A stretch of 64,000 nucleotides of DNA, taken from NCBI RefSeq assembly GCF_030818485.1, contig NZ_JAUTAJ010000004.1:2761501-2825500 (forward strand), given 5' to 3'. The DNA is from Pseudoroseomonas cervicalis (GTDB lineage: Bacteria; Pseudomonadota; Alphaproteobacteria; Acetobacterales; Acetobacteraceae). Position numbers and translations under genes: made by a program. The notes under the pieces are model-generated. The model did not search any database. It was not told where the DNA came from and saw only the letters and a list, made by a program, of their open reading frames with translations. Of the stretch, positions 18,245-28,415 are shown one piece after another. The stretch's first letter is position 1; every line of letters begins with the position of its first letter.

Positions 18245-19510
18245 ATGCCCGCGCTCTGCCGCGACTGCCTCCGCCTGTTCGAGGATGGCCCGCGCTGCCC
18301 GGCCTGCCAGGGCCGGCGGCTGGTGCGACATGCCGAGCTGGCGCGGCTCTCCATCGCCCATATCGATTGCGACGCCTTCTTCGCCAGTGTCGAGAAGCGC
18401 GACCGGCCGGAGCTGCGCAGCAAGCCGGTGATCGTCGGCGGCGGCCGGCGCGGCGTGGTCGCCGCCTGCTGCTACCTGGCGCGGATCCGCGGCGTGCGCT
18501 CGGCCATGCCGATGTTCAAGGCGCTGCCGCTCTGCCCCGATGCGGTGGTGATCCCCCCCGACCACGCCAAATACAGCGCCGTCGGCCGGCAGATCCGCGC
18601 CATGATGGAAGACCTGACGCCGCTGGTGCAGCCGCTGTCGATCGACGAGGCGGTGCTGGACCTCTCGGGCACCGAGGCGCTGCACAGGGCGCCCCCCGCC
18701 GCCGTGCTGGCCGGGCTGGCGCTGCGGGTGGAGCGAGAGCTGGGGGTGACCGTCTCGGTCGGGCTGGCGCCGAACCGGCTGCTGGCCAAGCTGGCGGTGG
18801 AGCGCGACAAGCCGCGCGGCTTCGCCGTGATCGGCGCGGAGGAAGCGGCGTCGCTGCTGGCGCCGGAGCCCGTCACCGTGCTGCCCGGCGTCGGCCCGGT
18901 GCTGGCGCGGCGGCTGCAGGCCGCCGGCTTCGTCACCCTCGGCCAGCTGCAGGGGCTGACCCCGCGCGAGGCGGCGACGCGCCTGGGCGAGGACGGCCCG
19001 GCGCTGGCCGCCCGCGCCCGCGGCGAGGATAGCCGCCCGGTCTCCCCGGGGCGGGAGACCAAATCGGTCAGCGCCGAGACCACGTTTGAGACCGACCTCT
19101 CCAGCCTGGCCGCGCTGGAACAGCCGCTGTGGCGGCTGGCGGAAAAACTGTCGCGCCGGCTGGCGGAGAAGGGGCTGGCGGCGGGCGGGGTGGTGCTGAA
19201 GCTGAAGACGGCGGGCTTCGCCCTGCGCACCCGCCATGCCCGGCTGCCGGCGCCGAGCCGCCTGCCCGACACGCTGTTCGCCGCCGCCCGCCCGCTGCTG
19301 GCGCGGGAGGCGGATGGCACGGCCTTCCGGCTGATCGGCATCGGCGCGCAGCCGCTGCTGCCGGGCAGCGCCGCCGATCAGGGCGATCTGGTGGACCCGG
19401 AGGCGCCGCGCCGCGCCGCGCGCTGGGCGGCGGAGGAGGCGCTGCGCGCCCGTTTCGGCGCCCAGGCGGTGATGCGCGGCCGCGCCCTGCCGCCGCGCCC
19501 GAAGGGCTGA
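18245..19510 (+). CDS. dinB: DNA polymerase IV with N-terminal zinc finger
   Basis: Error-prone Y-family polymerase for translesion synthesis. Residues 1-35 hold a C-x2-C-x9-C-x2-C finger (Cys5, Cys8, Cys18, Cys21), an N-terminal extension found in a subset of DinB proteins. The catalytic core has Asp41 and Asp43 in AHIDCDAFF and SIDEA (132-136). The thumb HhH region is VLPGVGPVLARRLQAAG, and the little-finger domain runs from about 265. Length is 421. There is no C-terminal beta-clamp motif that I can identify with certainty. The SOS box just upstream implies LexA control. Confidence 0.94.
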   Translation: MPALCRDCLRLFEDGPRCPACQGRRLVRHAELARLSIAHIDCDAFFASVEKRDRPELRSKPVIVGGGRRGVVAACCYLARIRGVRSAMPMFKALPLCPDAVVIPPDHAKYSAVGRQIRAMMEDLTPLVQPLSIDEAVLDLSGTEALHRAPPAAVLAGLALRVERELGVTVSVGLAPNRLLAKLAVERDKPRGFAVIGAEEAASLLAPEPVTVLPGVGPVLARRLQAAGFVTLGQLQGLTPREAATRLGEDGPALAARARGEDSRPVSPGRETKSVSAETTFETDLSSLAALEQPLWRLAEKLSRRLAEKGLAAGGVVLKLKTAGFALRTRHARLPAPSRLPDTLFAAARPLLAREADGTAFRLIGIGAQPLLPGSAADQGDLVDPEAPRRAARWAAEEALRARFGAQAVMRGRALPPRPKG

Positions 19511-19511
19511 G

Positions 19512-20336
19512 CTACCACTCCGCCGCGTTGCGCGGGCGGAAGAAGGGCGGCGAGGTCAGCACCAGCCGCAGCTCCAGCACCACGCCAAGATCGGTCACCT
19601 TCAGGCTTTTCGCCGCCTGGGCCGGCACCGGAATGCCGGTGCCGATGCAATAGGCGATCAGCGTGGCGCCAAGGCCCGGGGCGGTCACCACCGCCTCGCC
19701 CGAGCGGCCCTGCGGGCCGAAGCGGAAGCGCACCGACTGGGCATCCGGCAGCAGCTCGGCCGCGGTGACCTCCTCGGGCGGCAGGCGCATATGGTTGCGC
19801 CCGGCATGGTGCAGGGCGGCGCAGAGCAGCGCCGGGGAGAAGGTGAGGATGCGGTGGTCGCGCAGCAGCACCGGCGGGGCGGGGGCGATGCCGGGGCCGG
19901 CGGCCGGGCCGGCCGGCGCGGGCGAGCGGGCGGCGGCGGCGGGCGCGGCGGCCGGCATGGCCGGGGGGGAGGCGGACGGCGCGGCAGCGGCCAGGGCGAC
20001 GGCCGCGCCCGGACCAGCCGGGCGCGGCGACGCCAGGCCGGGGCCGACCGGCGCCTCGGCAGCGGGGGCGGCGGCTTCGGCGGCGGGTGGCGGCGGCGCG
20101 GTGGGGTCGGCCCCGGGCGGCGGGGCCGGCGGCGCGGCGGCGTAGGCGGCGCCCCAGGGGCTGGACATGGCGCCGCTCGCGCCGCCGGGGGCCGGCGCCG
20201 CGGGCAGGCCGGCGGGCGCCGTCCCCGGGGCAGGGGCGGCGGGGGAGAGGAGATCGGCGGCGGGCGCGGCGGCGCCGGTGGCACCCCAGCGCCGGATCCG
20301 GCCTCCACCGGGTGGGGAGGGAGGAAGGTCGCTCAC
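19512..20336 (-). CDS. Ala/Pro-rich protein with conserved C-terminal domain
   Basis: Unrecognised. From a GTG at 20336 it is 274 residues. The first 165 are almost only Ala, Pro and Gly and are probably disordered. The last 110 form a compact domain ([23 protein letters not shown], later [18 protein letters not shown] and [12 protein letters not shown]). A longer frame begins at a GTG at 20420, but that stretch is AT-richer and looks intergenic. The linker length is the sort that varies between strains. It converges tail-to-tail with dinB, 1 nt apart. No function proposed. Confidence 0.6.
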   Translation of the reverse strand: MSDLPPSPPGGGRIRRWGATGAAAPAADLLSPAAPAPGTAPAGLPAAPAPGGASGAMSSPWGAAYAAAPPAPPPGADPTAPPPPAAEAAAPAAEAPVGPGLASPRPAGPGAAVALAAAAPSASPPAMPAAAPAAAARSPAPAGPAAGPGIAPAPPVLLRDHRILTFSPALLCAALHHAGRNHMRLPPEEVTAAELLPDAQSVRFRFGPQGRSGEAVVTAPGLGATLIAYCIGTGIPVPAQAAKSLKVTDLGVVLELRLVLTSPPFFRPRNAAEW

Positions 20337-20448
20337 GGCTGGCGGAAGCTCCGCCGCGTCTGTGAATGCTTTGTTAACGCAAACCGCCGCCCCGCCGGTG
20401 GGTGGTTGCCGCCCCGTCACTTCCGCGATAGACGGGGGGCCGGCAAGA

Positions 20449-20470
20449 TGTATGATGACCGTACATCATG
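20449..20470 (+). promoter_or_regulatory. Dyad operator upstream of kdgD, copy 1
   Basis: Contains the inverted repeat ATGATG-N6-CATCAT. Over 22 bp it matches, at 18 positions, the site at 37040-37061 (opposite strand) upstream of the TRAP/uronate dehydrogenase operon. It ends 23 nt before the kdgD start. Size and symmetry fit a GntR/FadR-class repressor or similar; the regulator is not in the window. Confidence 0.65.
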
Positions 20471-20493
20471 ACAGAGTAGGGAAGGACCAGCAC

Positions 20494-21426
20494 ATGCCCA
20501 TGACCCCCTCCGCGATGGCGCAGCAGATCGGCAGCGGCCTGCTCTCCTTCCCGGTGACGCATTTCCGGCAGGATCTGAGCTTCGACGAGGCGCCGTATCG
20601 CGCGCATGTCGCCTGGCTGCTGGAGCATGACCCGGCCGGGCTGTTCGCCGCCGGCGGCACGGGCGAGTTCTTCTCCCTCTCCCCGGCCGAGGTCGCGACG
20701 GTGGTGCGCGCCGCGGTGGCCGAGACGGCCGGCCGCGTGCCGGTGATCGCGCCCTGCGGCATGGCGACGCCGATCGCGCAGGAGCTGGCGCGCTCGGCCG
20801 AGAAGGAGGGCGCCGACGGTCTGCTGCTGCTGCCGAACTACCTGGTCAATTCCGAGCAGGCCGGCCTCGCCGCGCATATCGAGGCGGTGTGCCGCAGCAC
20901 CGGCCTCGGCGTCATCGTCTACAACCGCGACAATGCGATCCTGAACGAGGACACGCTGGCGCGGCTGTGCGAGCGCAACCCGAACCTGGTCGGCTTCAAG
21001 GACGGCGTCGGCGATATCGAGCTGATGACGCGGGTCTATGCCAGGATGGGCGACCGGCTGACCTATGTCGGCGGGCTGCCGACGGCCGAGACCTTCGCCC
21101 TGCCCTATCTCGAGATGGGCGTGACGACCTATTCCTCGGCGATCTTCAACTTCGTCCCCGCCTTCGCGCAGGATTTCTACGCCGCGGTGCGCCGCCGCGA
21201 CCGCGAGGCGGTGTTCCAGGGCCTGCGCGATTTCGTGCTGCCCTACATCGCCATCCGCAACCGCAAGAAGGGCTATGCGGTCTCCATCGTGAAGGCGGGT
21301 TGCGCGGCGGTGGGCCGTCCTGCCGGCCCGGTGCGGGCGCCGCTGACCGATCTGGAGCCGGCCGAGATGGCCTCGCTGACCGCGCTGATCGAGGCGCTGC
21401 CCGCCCAGCTGGCCAAGGCCGCCTGA
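20494..21426 (+). CDS. kdgD: 5-dehydro-4-deoxyglucarate dehydratase
   Basis: Decarboxylating dehydratase that converts 5-keto-4-deoxyglucarate to 2-oxoglutarate semialdehyde in oxidative hexuronate/aldarate breakdown. This class I aldolase-fold protein (310 residues) has the Schiff-base Lys169 in LVGFKDG, YNRDN (143-147) and the [13 protein letters not shown] segment (54-66). The closest alternative, dihydrodipicolinate synthase, lacks this [13 protein letters not shown] pattern. The ATG at 20494 has GGAAGGA upstream; the longer frame to 20167 is spurious. The operator at 20449-20470 links it to the uronate operon at 32280-36975. Confidence 0.9.
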   Translation: MPMTPSAMAQQIGSGLLSFPVTHFRQDLSFDEAPYRAHVAWLLEHDPAGLFAAGGTGEFFSLSPAEVATVVRAAVAETAGRVPVIAPCGMATPIAQELARSAEKEGADGLLLLPNYLVNSEQAGLAAHIEAVCRSTGLGVIVYNRDNAILNEDTLARLCERNPNLVGFKDGVGDIELMTRVYARMGDRLTYVGGLPTAETFALPYLEMGVTTYSSAIFNFVPAFAQDFYAAVRRRDREAVFQGLRDFVLPYIAIRNRKKGYAVSIVKAGCAAVGRPAGPVRAPLTDLEPAEMASLTALIEALPAQLAKAA

Positions 21427-21431
21427 CTGAC

Positions 21432-21496
21432 GGCGGGGTCCGGGGTGGCCCTGCCACCCCGGCGGTGGGGGGTTCGGGGGAGGCAGCGCCTCCCCC
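21432..21496. repeat. Dispersed palindromes (34-bp family copy B, inverted, plus second hairpin)
   Basis: 21432-21462 is the exact reverse complement of 31 bp of the repeat at 3913-3946 and 63281-63314. 21476-21496 is a second hairpin (arms GGGGGAGGC/GCCTCCCCC, loop AGC). They lie between the convergent kdgD and aldolase genes and may end both transcripts. Confidence 0.8.
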
Positions 21497-21503
21497 GTCT
21501 GTT

Positions 21504-22262
21504 TCAGCCCTTGGCCGTCGCCACCGCCGCGCGGGCGGCCTGCAGCAGGATGCCGCTGTCGTTCATGATGGTGACCAGCTTGAAGCCCATGCCGATCATG
21601 CGCTTGGCATAGGCGGCGGTGCCGTTGTGCAGGCCGACGGCGAGGTTGCGCTTGCCGCATTCCGACAGCAGCCGCTCATAGATCTTCAGGATCTCCGGCT
21701 CCTCGCGGTCCAGCTTCGGCGGCAGGCCGAGGGAGAGGCCGAGATCGGAGGGGCCGACATAGATGCCGTCGACGCCCGGCGTGTCGAGGATGGCTTCCAG
21801 ATTGTCGAGCGCCTGCTTGGTCTCGATCATCGGGATCACCGCGATGTCGCGGTTGGCCGTGTCGAAATAGCTGTTGGCCTCGCCATAGATGCCGGCGCGG
21901 ATCGGGCCGAAGCTGCGCGTGCCCTCGGGCGGGTAGCGGCAGGCGGAGACGAGCGCCGCGGCCTGCTCGGCGGTGTTCACCATCGGGCAGATGACGCCCA
22001 TGGCGCCGGCGTCCAGCACCTTGCCGACGATGCCGGGCTCGTTCCAGGGCACCCGCACCATCGGCGTCACCGGGTGCGGCTGCATGCCCTGGAAGCAGGC
22101 GACGGTGGAGAGGTAGTCCTGCACCCCGTGCTGCATGTCCACGGTCAGGCTGTCGAAGCCGGCCTGGGCCATGGTCTCCGCGCTGAAGGCGCTGGGGATG
22201 GCCAGCCAGCCATTGACCACGGCGCGACCTTGCGCCCAGGCCTCTTTCACCTTGTTCGCCAT
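21504..22262 (-). CDS. HpcH/HpaI aldolase family protein
   Basis: Metal-dependent class II aldolase of the 2-keto-3-deoxy acid type, 252 residues, (beta/alpha)8. VDMQHG (41-46), Arg70 in PMVRVPW, Glu147 in IPMIETKQA and Asp173 in VGPSDLGLSLG match the catalytic Arg and metal ligands of the family. Relatives cleave 2-keto-3-deoxyglucarate (GarL), 4-hydroxy-2-oxoheptanedioate or similar acids. Being next to kdgD suggests sugar-acid breakdown, but it lacks the shared operator, so that link is inference. Start ATG at 22262 has GGAGG upstream. Confidence 0.85.
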   Translation of the reverse strand: MANKVKEAWAQGRAVVNGWLAIPSAFSAETMAQAGFDSLTVDMQHGVQDYLSTVACFQGMQPHPVTPMVRVPWNEPGIVGKVLDAGAMGVICPMVNTAEQAAALVSACRYPPEGTRSFGPIRAGIYGEANSYFDTANRDIAVIPMIETKQALDNLEAILDTPGVDGIYVGPSDLGLSLGLPPKLDREEPEILKIYERLLSECGKRNLAVGLHNGTAAYAKRMIGMGFKLVTIMNDSGILLQAARAAVATAKG

Positions 22263-22410
22263 TGTTATTCCATTTCCTCCGGGACGGCGGGATTGAAACG
22301 CTAGGACTCGCGCCGGGGGGCGTCAACGCGTCCGCCGCGCGAAAGCGCGGCAGGGGCGCGCCGATCGGCGCTCTTTCCGGCCGCCCGCGCCGGGCGTAGC
22401 CTGCGCGCCC

Positions 22411-23328
22411 ATGCCGAGCCCGCTTCCCCCCTCGCCCGCCGCCGCCGAGGCGCCGGTCCCCACGCCCTGGCGCGTCGCCTCCGAGACCGCGCCGCTCCGG
22501 GACGTTCTGGTCTGCCCGCCGGATCATTACCGCTGGCTGCCGACCAACAGCATCGCCCGCCGCACCCTGGCCGAGTCCCGCCAGGGGCCGGCGCTGCCGC
22601 ATCTGCAGGCGCAGCATGCGGAGCTGGTGGCGGCGCTGGAACAGGGCGGCGCCCGGGTGCACCTTCTGCGGCCGGAGCCGCATCTGCCCTACATGGTCTA
22701 TACGCGCGACAGCGTGGTGGTGACGCATCGGGGCCCGGTGCTGTGCCAGCTGGAACGCCCGCAACGCCGCGGCGAATACTTTTTTCTGATCGACTGGCAT
22801 CGGAAGCAGGGCAGCGCGTTCTGGAAGATGTCCAATGCCGGGACGCTGGAGGGGGGCGATATCCACATCCTCCGCCCGGGCCTGGCCGTCATCGGCCATT
22901 CCGGCGGCCGCACCGATGAGGCGGGGGCGGAGCAGCTGGCGGGCTGGCTGCGCGCCGAGGGCTGGGAGGTCCGGCTGCAGCCTTTCGAGGAGCATTTCCT
23001 GCATCTCGACGTGCTGTTCTGCATGGCAGCCCCCGGCCTGGCCGTCGCCTGCGAGGAGGTGCTGGACAGTGACTTCCTCGCCTGGCTGCGCGGCCATGGC
23101 ATCCGCACCATCCCGGTCGGCTATCGCGACGCCATGCAGCTCGGCTGCAACATCCTGGCACTTGGCGGCGACCGGGTGATCTCGGCGCGCGGCAGCACGG
23201 CGCTGAACGCCGCCCTGCGCGCCGAGGGGCTCTCCGTGCTGGACCCCGAGCTTTCGCTGTTCACCCTGGGGGGCGGCGGCCCCCATTGCCTGACCTGCCC
23301 GCTCGCGCGGGAGGAGGAAACTGCATGA
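22411..23328 (+). CDS. Arginine deiminase-superfamily amidinohydrolase (DDAH-like)
   Basis: A 305-residue guanidino-modifying fold protein. LVCPPDHYRWLPTNS near residue 33, MVYTRDSVVV, GTLEGGDIHIL (about 145-155), the His in FLHLDVLF and Cys293 in GGGGPHCLT form the expected Glu/Asp-His-Cys catalytic set. Dimethylargininase, arginine deiminase and amidinotransferase branches share this fold and cannot be separated here. The following FAD dehydrogenase starts inside its stop codon (ATGA overlap), so they are co-translated. The pairing with a hydroxyacid dehydrogenase is unexplained. Confidence 0.8.
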   Translation: MPSPLPPSPAAAEAPVPTPWRVASETAPLRDVLVCPPDHYRWLPTNSIARRTLAESRQGPALPHLQAQHAELVAALEQGGARVHLLRPEPHLPYMVYTRDSVVVTHRGPVLCQLERPQRRGEYFFLIDWHRKQGSAFWKMSNAGTLEGGDIHILRPGLAVIGHSGGRTDEAGAEQLAGWLRAEGWEVRLQPFEEHFLHLDVLFCMAAPGLAVACEEVLDSDFLAWLRGHGIRTIPVGYRDAMQLGCNILALGGDRVISARGSTALNAALRAEGLSVLDPELSLFTLGGGGPHCLTCPLAREEETA

Positions 23329-24713
23329 CCATCGACACCAACCCGCTCGACACCGTGCTGGCGGCGGCCCGCGCCTTCCTGGGCGAGCGGCTTTCCACCA
23401 ATGCCTCGATCCGCGAGCAGCATTCCAAGGGCGAGGATTCCAACCCGCCGGTGCTGCCCGACGCCGTCGCCTTCGTCGAGACGACCGAGGAGGTTTCTCG
23501 TCTTCTGGCGCTGTGCCACGCGCATGGCGTGCCGGTGACGCCCTTCGGCGCCGGCACCAGCCTGGAGGGGCATGTGGTGCCGGTGCAGCGCGGCCTCAGC
23601 CTCGACCTGTCGCGCATGACGGCGATCCTGGAAGTGAATGCCGAGGATATGGACTGCCTGGTGGAGCCGGGCGTCACCCGCCACCAGCTGAACGACTTCC
23701 TGCGCGACCAGGGGCTGTTCTTCCCGGTCGATCCCGGCAGCCATTGCACGCTGGGCGGCATGGTGGCGACGCGCGCCAGCGGCACCAACGCCGTGCGCTA
23801 CGGCACGATGCGCGAGGCAACGCTGGGCCTCGAGGTGGTGCTGGCCGATGGCCGCATCATCCAGACCGGTGGGCGCACCCGCAAATCCGCCAATGGCTAT
23901 GATCTGACGCGGCTGTTCATCGGCTCCGAGGGCACGCTCGGCGTGGTGACGAAGATCCGCCTGCGGCTGCACGGCATCCCGGAGGCGACGACCGCCGCGG
24001 TCTGCCAGTTCGACAGCCTCTCCGCCGCGGTGGAGACGGTCATCATGACCATGCAGGCGGGCATTCCGGTGGCGCGCATCGAGCTGGCGGATGCCGACCA
24101 GATGCGCGCCTCCATCGCCTATTCCAAGCTGCCCTACGCGGCCCTGCCGACGCTGTTCCTGGAATTCCATGGCAGCCCGGCAGGGGTGCGCGAGCAGGCC
24201 GAGGCGGTGGAGGCGATCGCCGCCGAGATGGGCGGCCAGGGCTTCGCCTGGGCCGAGGATGCCGAGAGCCGCAACCGGCTGTGGAAGGCCCGCCACGATG
24301 CCTGGTGGGCGGCCAATGCGCTGTATCCGGGCTGCCGCGGCATCACCACCGATGTCTGCGTGCCGATCTCCCGCCTGGCGGAGGCGATCATCGGCGCCAA
24401 GGAGGCGGCGGTGGCGATGGGCCAGAACACCTGCATCGTCGGCCATGTGGGCGACGGCAATTTCCACTGCGTCATCCTCTTCCCGGCCGACGATCCGGAG
24501 GGGCTGCAGAAGGCGTGGGAGCTGGACCGCCGCATCGTGGCGCAGGGGCTGGCGCTGGGCGGCACCTGCTCGGGCGAGCACGGCATCGGCCTCGGCAAGC
24601 GGGAATTCCTGGTGCAGGAGCATGGGCCCGAAGTGCTGGCGGTGATGCGCGGGCTGAAGACCAGCCTGGACCCGAAGGGCATCCTGAACCCCGGCAAGCT
24701 GTTCCTGAACTGA
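23325..24713 (+). CDS. FAD-linked 2-hydroxyacid (D-lactate/glycolate-type) dehydrogenase
   Basis: A 462-residue flavoprotein of the GlcD/D-lactate dehydrogenase (cytochrome) family. The N-terminal FAD-binding domain has PFGAGTSLEGH (about 74-84) and the FAD-contacting SGTNAVRYGTMREA; the C-terminal domain ends with GGTCSGEHGIGLGKREF and LDPKGILNPGKLF, typical of the family. It oxidises a D-2-hydroxy acid and passes electrons to a quinone or cytochrome. The ATG at 23325 overlaps the previous stop. It lies upstream of a TakP-like TRAP system, so imported 2-oxo/2-hydroxy acids are plausible substrates (inference). Confidence 0.9.
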   Translation: MTIDTNPLDTVLAAARAFLGERLSTNASIREQHSKGEDSNPPVLPDAVAFVETTEEVSRLLALCHAHGVPVTPFGAGTSLEGHVVPVQRGLSLDLSRMTAILEVNAEDMDCLVEPGVTRHQLNDFLRDQGLFFPVDPGSHCTLGGMVATRASGTNAVRYGTMREATLGLEVVLADGRIIQTGGRTRKSANGYDLTRLFIGSEGTLGVVTKIRLRLHGIPEATTAAVCQFDSLSAAVETVIMTMQAGIPVARIELADADQMRASIAYSKLPYAALPTLFLEFHGSPAGVREQAEAVEAIAAEMGGQGFAWAEDAESRNRLWKARHDAWWAANALYPGCRGITTDVCVPISRLAEAIIGAKEAAVAMGQNTCIVGHVGDGNFHCVILFPADDPEGLQKAWELDRRIVAQGLALGGTCSGEHGIGLGKREFLVQEHGPEVLAVMRGLKTSLDPKGILNPGKLFLN

Positions 24714-24877
24714 GCGGCGGCCCCCCGGCCCGCCCGGCCGGGGGGCGCCCTGAAAAAAAGTCACGCCTGCTGACCCGTCCAGGGACCGGTCCGTGGATGA
24801 CAAGGCGAAAGGAATCCCTGAAACTGAGCCCCGTTCCGGCGCCACGCCGCCGGATGTCCAAGGGAGCCTCAAAGCCA

Positions 24878-26005
24878 ATGATCCGTCGTCAATTGCTGGC
24901 AGGCGGTGCCGTGATCGGCGCCTCCGCCCTGGCGGCCCCGGCCATCGCGCAGACCCATCCGGAAATCCGCTGGCGCCTGGCCAGCTCCTTCCCCCGCTCC
25001 CTGGACACCATCTGGGGCGCCGGCGAGCATGTGGCGAAGCGGGTCGCGGCGCTGACCGACAACAAGTTCCAGATCCGCGCCTTCCCCGCCGGCGAGCTGG
25101 TGCCGGGGCTGCAGGTGGCGGATGCCGTGCAGAACGGCACGGTGGAGTGCGCCCACACCGCCTCCTACTATTTCGTCGGCAAGGACCCGACCTTCGCCTT
25201 CGACGGCGCGGTGCCCTTCGGCCTGAACATGCGCCAGACCAATGCCTGGCTGCAGCAGGGCGGCGGGCGCGACGTGATGAAGGACTTCTTCGCCAAGTAC
25301 AACATCGTCTCGATCCCGGCCGGCAACACCGGCGCCCAGATGGGCGGCTGGTTCCGCCGCGAGATCCGCACCGTCCAGGACCTGAACGGGCTGAAATTCC
25401 GTATCGGCGGCTTCGCCGGCAATGTGCTGCAGAAGCTCGGCGTGGTGCCGCAGCAGATCGCCGGCGGCGACATCTACCCGGCGCTGGAGAAGGGCACGGT
25501 GGACGCGGCCGAGTGGATCGGCCCCTATGACGACGAGAAGCTCGGCTTCAACCGCGTCGCCCAGTTCTACTACTTCCCCGGCTGGTGGGAGGGGTGCCTG
25601 AACCTCTCCATGTACATCAACAAGGCGAAGTATGAGGAGCTGCCGCAGCTCTACAAGGACGTGCTGGAAAGCGCCTGCCGCGACTCGACCATCGAGACCA
25701 TGGCGAAATACGACGTGCAGAACCCGGCGGCGCTGAAGCGGCTGATCGCCTCCGGCACCCAGCTGCGCGCCTTCCCGCGCGAGGTGATGCAGGCCTGCTA
25801 CCGCGCCGCCTTCGAGCTGTATGACGAGACCGCCGCCCGCAACGAGAATTTCCGGACGGTCTACGAGCATTGGAAGACCTTCCGCGAGAGCCAGTATGGC
25901 TGGTTCCGCGTCGCCGAGAACAGCTTCGACCAGTTCGTCTACGCCATGTACGGGCAGGAGGCGCAGTCCCAGGCGCAGCCCGCCGCCGGCCAGCCGCGGC
26001 GCTGA
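24878..26005 (+). CDS. TRAP substrate-binding protein, TakP-like (2-oxoacid type)
   Basis: Periplasmic DctP-family protein of 375 residues. A twin-arginine-like signal (MIRRQLLAGGAVIGASALAA, cleavage near AIAQ) is followed by the mature domain WRLASSFPRSLDTIWGAGE. The region EWIGPYDDEKLGF and YYFPGWWEGCLN resembles TakP of Rhodobacter, which binds 2-oxoacids as dimers, and the mannitol/chloroaromatic COG. Ligand is inference. The ATG at 24878 has AAGGGAG upstream. It is separated from its membrane subunits by 308 bp with a terminator-like hairpin, which would favour excess binding protein. Confidence 0.9.
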   Translation: MIRRQLLAGGAVIGASALAAPAIAQTHPEIRWRLASSFPRSLDTIWGAGEHVAKRVAALTDNKFQIRAFPAGELVPGLQVADAVQNGTVECAHTASYYFVGKDPTFAFDGAVPFGLNMRQTNAWLQQGGGRDVMKDFFAKYNIVSIPAGNTGAQMGGWFRREIRTVQDLNGLKFRIGGFAGNVLQKLGVVPQQIAGGDIYPALEKGTVDAAEWIGPYDDEKLGFNRVAQFYYFPGWWEGCLNLSMYINKAKYEELPQLYKDVLESACRDSTIETMAKYDVQNPAALKRLIASGTQLRAFPREVMQACYRAAFELYDETAARNENFRTVYEHWKTFRESQYGWFRVAENSFDQFVYAMYGQEAQSQAQPAAGQPRR

Positions 26006-26313
26006 GCGCCGGGGCCGGGCGCCCAGCCGGGGCCGCCGGCCCCGTCATGAACCTGCCCCGGGGCCGCCGGCCCCGGGCGCCCGCCGGCCCCCGGGCGGCG
26101 CCGCGGCGCATGATCCGGAAGGCCGAACCTCTGCCGGCCGAAATGTTCCGTCTGCCGGGGACGGAATTTTCACGCTAGTGGAAAGCCGGGCCCGCCGGCC
26201 CGCCCAGCGGGGCCGCCCTTCGGGGCCACCCCTGGGCGGGCCGGCGGCCGCCCCTCTCGCTCCGGTGCCGTCATGGCGCCGGATCTCGTCGTGTTCTTGG
26301 GAGGAACCCCTGG
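26006..26313. other. Intergenic region within TRAP operon: palindromes and hairpin
   Basis: 308 bp without a gene. It holds two identical 15-bp palindromes (GGGGCCGCCGGCCCC) at 26029-26043 and 26060-26074, an intrinsic-terminator-like hairpin at 26146-26170, and a further GC-rich inverted stretch around 26190-26250 (GGGCCCGCCGGCCCGCCC and a near mirror). GGGAGGA at 26299-26305 serves the next gene. No open frame in it has coding character. Confidence 0.6.
26146..26170 (+). terminator. Weak intrinsic terminator/attenuator between dctP and dctQ
   Basis: Perfect 7-bp stem TTCCGTC/GACGGAA with a 7-nt loop, followed by TTTT. The short U-run suggests partial termination, giving more binding-protein mRNA than permease mRNA. 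Confidence 0.5.
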
Positions 26314-26862
26314 ATGGGTGCCCTGCTTGGCTTCAGTCGGGCCATGGACAAGGTCAGTAACGGCTTCGGCGTCATCGCCTCCTGGCTGGTGCTGCTGGCC
26401 TGCGTGGTCAGCGCCGGCAATGCCGTGGTGCGCTATGGCGTCAACTACTCCTCCAATGCCTGGCTGGAGGTGCAGTGGTACTTCTTCGCCGGCATCGTCA
26501 TGCTCGGCGCCTCGCAGACCCTGCTGCGCAACGAGCATGTGCGCGTCGACCTGGTGTTCGGCAACCTGTCCGAGCGCGCCCGGCTCTGGGTCGACATCCT
26601 CGGCATCATCTTCTTCCTGCTGCCCGCCATGGCGCTGCTGGCCTGGATGACCTGGCCCTTCTTCCTCGACAGCTATCTGCGGGCCGAGGAATCCTCGAAT
26701 GCCGGCGGGCTGATCCGCTGGCCGGTGAAGCTGCTGCTGCCGGTGGGCTTCGCCCTGCTCACGCTGCAGGGCCTGTCGGAGCTGATCAAGCGCATCGCCC
26801 TGCTGCGCGGCATCAGGCCGGAGACGGAGGTGGTGGTCGACTACCACCGTCCGGAGCAATGA
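26314..26862 (+). CDS. TRAP transporter small permease (DctQ)
   Basis: A 182-residue membrane protein with four predicted helices (about 20-40 VIASWLVLLACVVSAGNAVV, 52-72, 95-118, 140-160). The family motif NAWLEVQWYFF and RNEHVRVDLV are clear. It forms the Q subunit that pairs with the large M subunit at 26894. Start ATG at 26314 follows GGGAGGA by 8 nt; a second Met at 26344 is possible. Subtype matches the TakQ/mannitol-chloroaromatic class. Confidence 0.9.
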   Translation: MGALLGFSRAMDKVSNGFGVIASWLVLLACVVSAGNAVVRYGVNYSSNAWLEVQWYFFAGIVMLGASQTLLRNEHVRVDLVFGNLSERARLWVDILGIIFFLLPAMALLAWMTWPFFLDSYLRAEESSNAGGLIRWPVKLLLPVGFALLTLQGLSELIKRIALLRGIRPETEVVVDYHRPEQ

Positions 26863-26893
26863 CCCCGCAACCGAAATCCGGAACCCTCCTGCG

Positions 26894-28306
<1,413 letters not shown>

Positions 28307-28311
28307 CGCGG

Positions 28312-28379
28312 GCGGGGGCCGCATGGCCCCCGCGCCCCGGATGGCAGACCCGCGCCGGGCGACCGGCGCGGGTTTTTTT
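28312..28379 (+). terminator. Double hairpin and intrinsic terminator after the TakPQM-like operon
   Basis: First hairpin 28312-28333 (arms GCGGGGGCC/GGCCCCCGC), then a strong terminator: stem of about 11 bp (ACCCGCGCCGG/CCGGCGCGGGT) at 28348-28372 ending in T7 (28373-28379). Confidence 0.9.
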
Positions 28380-28415
28380 CGGGCCCGCCGCGGCGGGCTG
28401 CTGCCGGCGCCCGGG

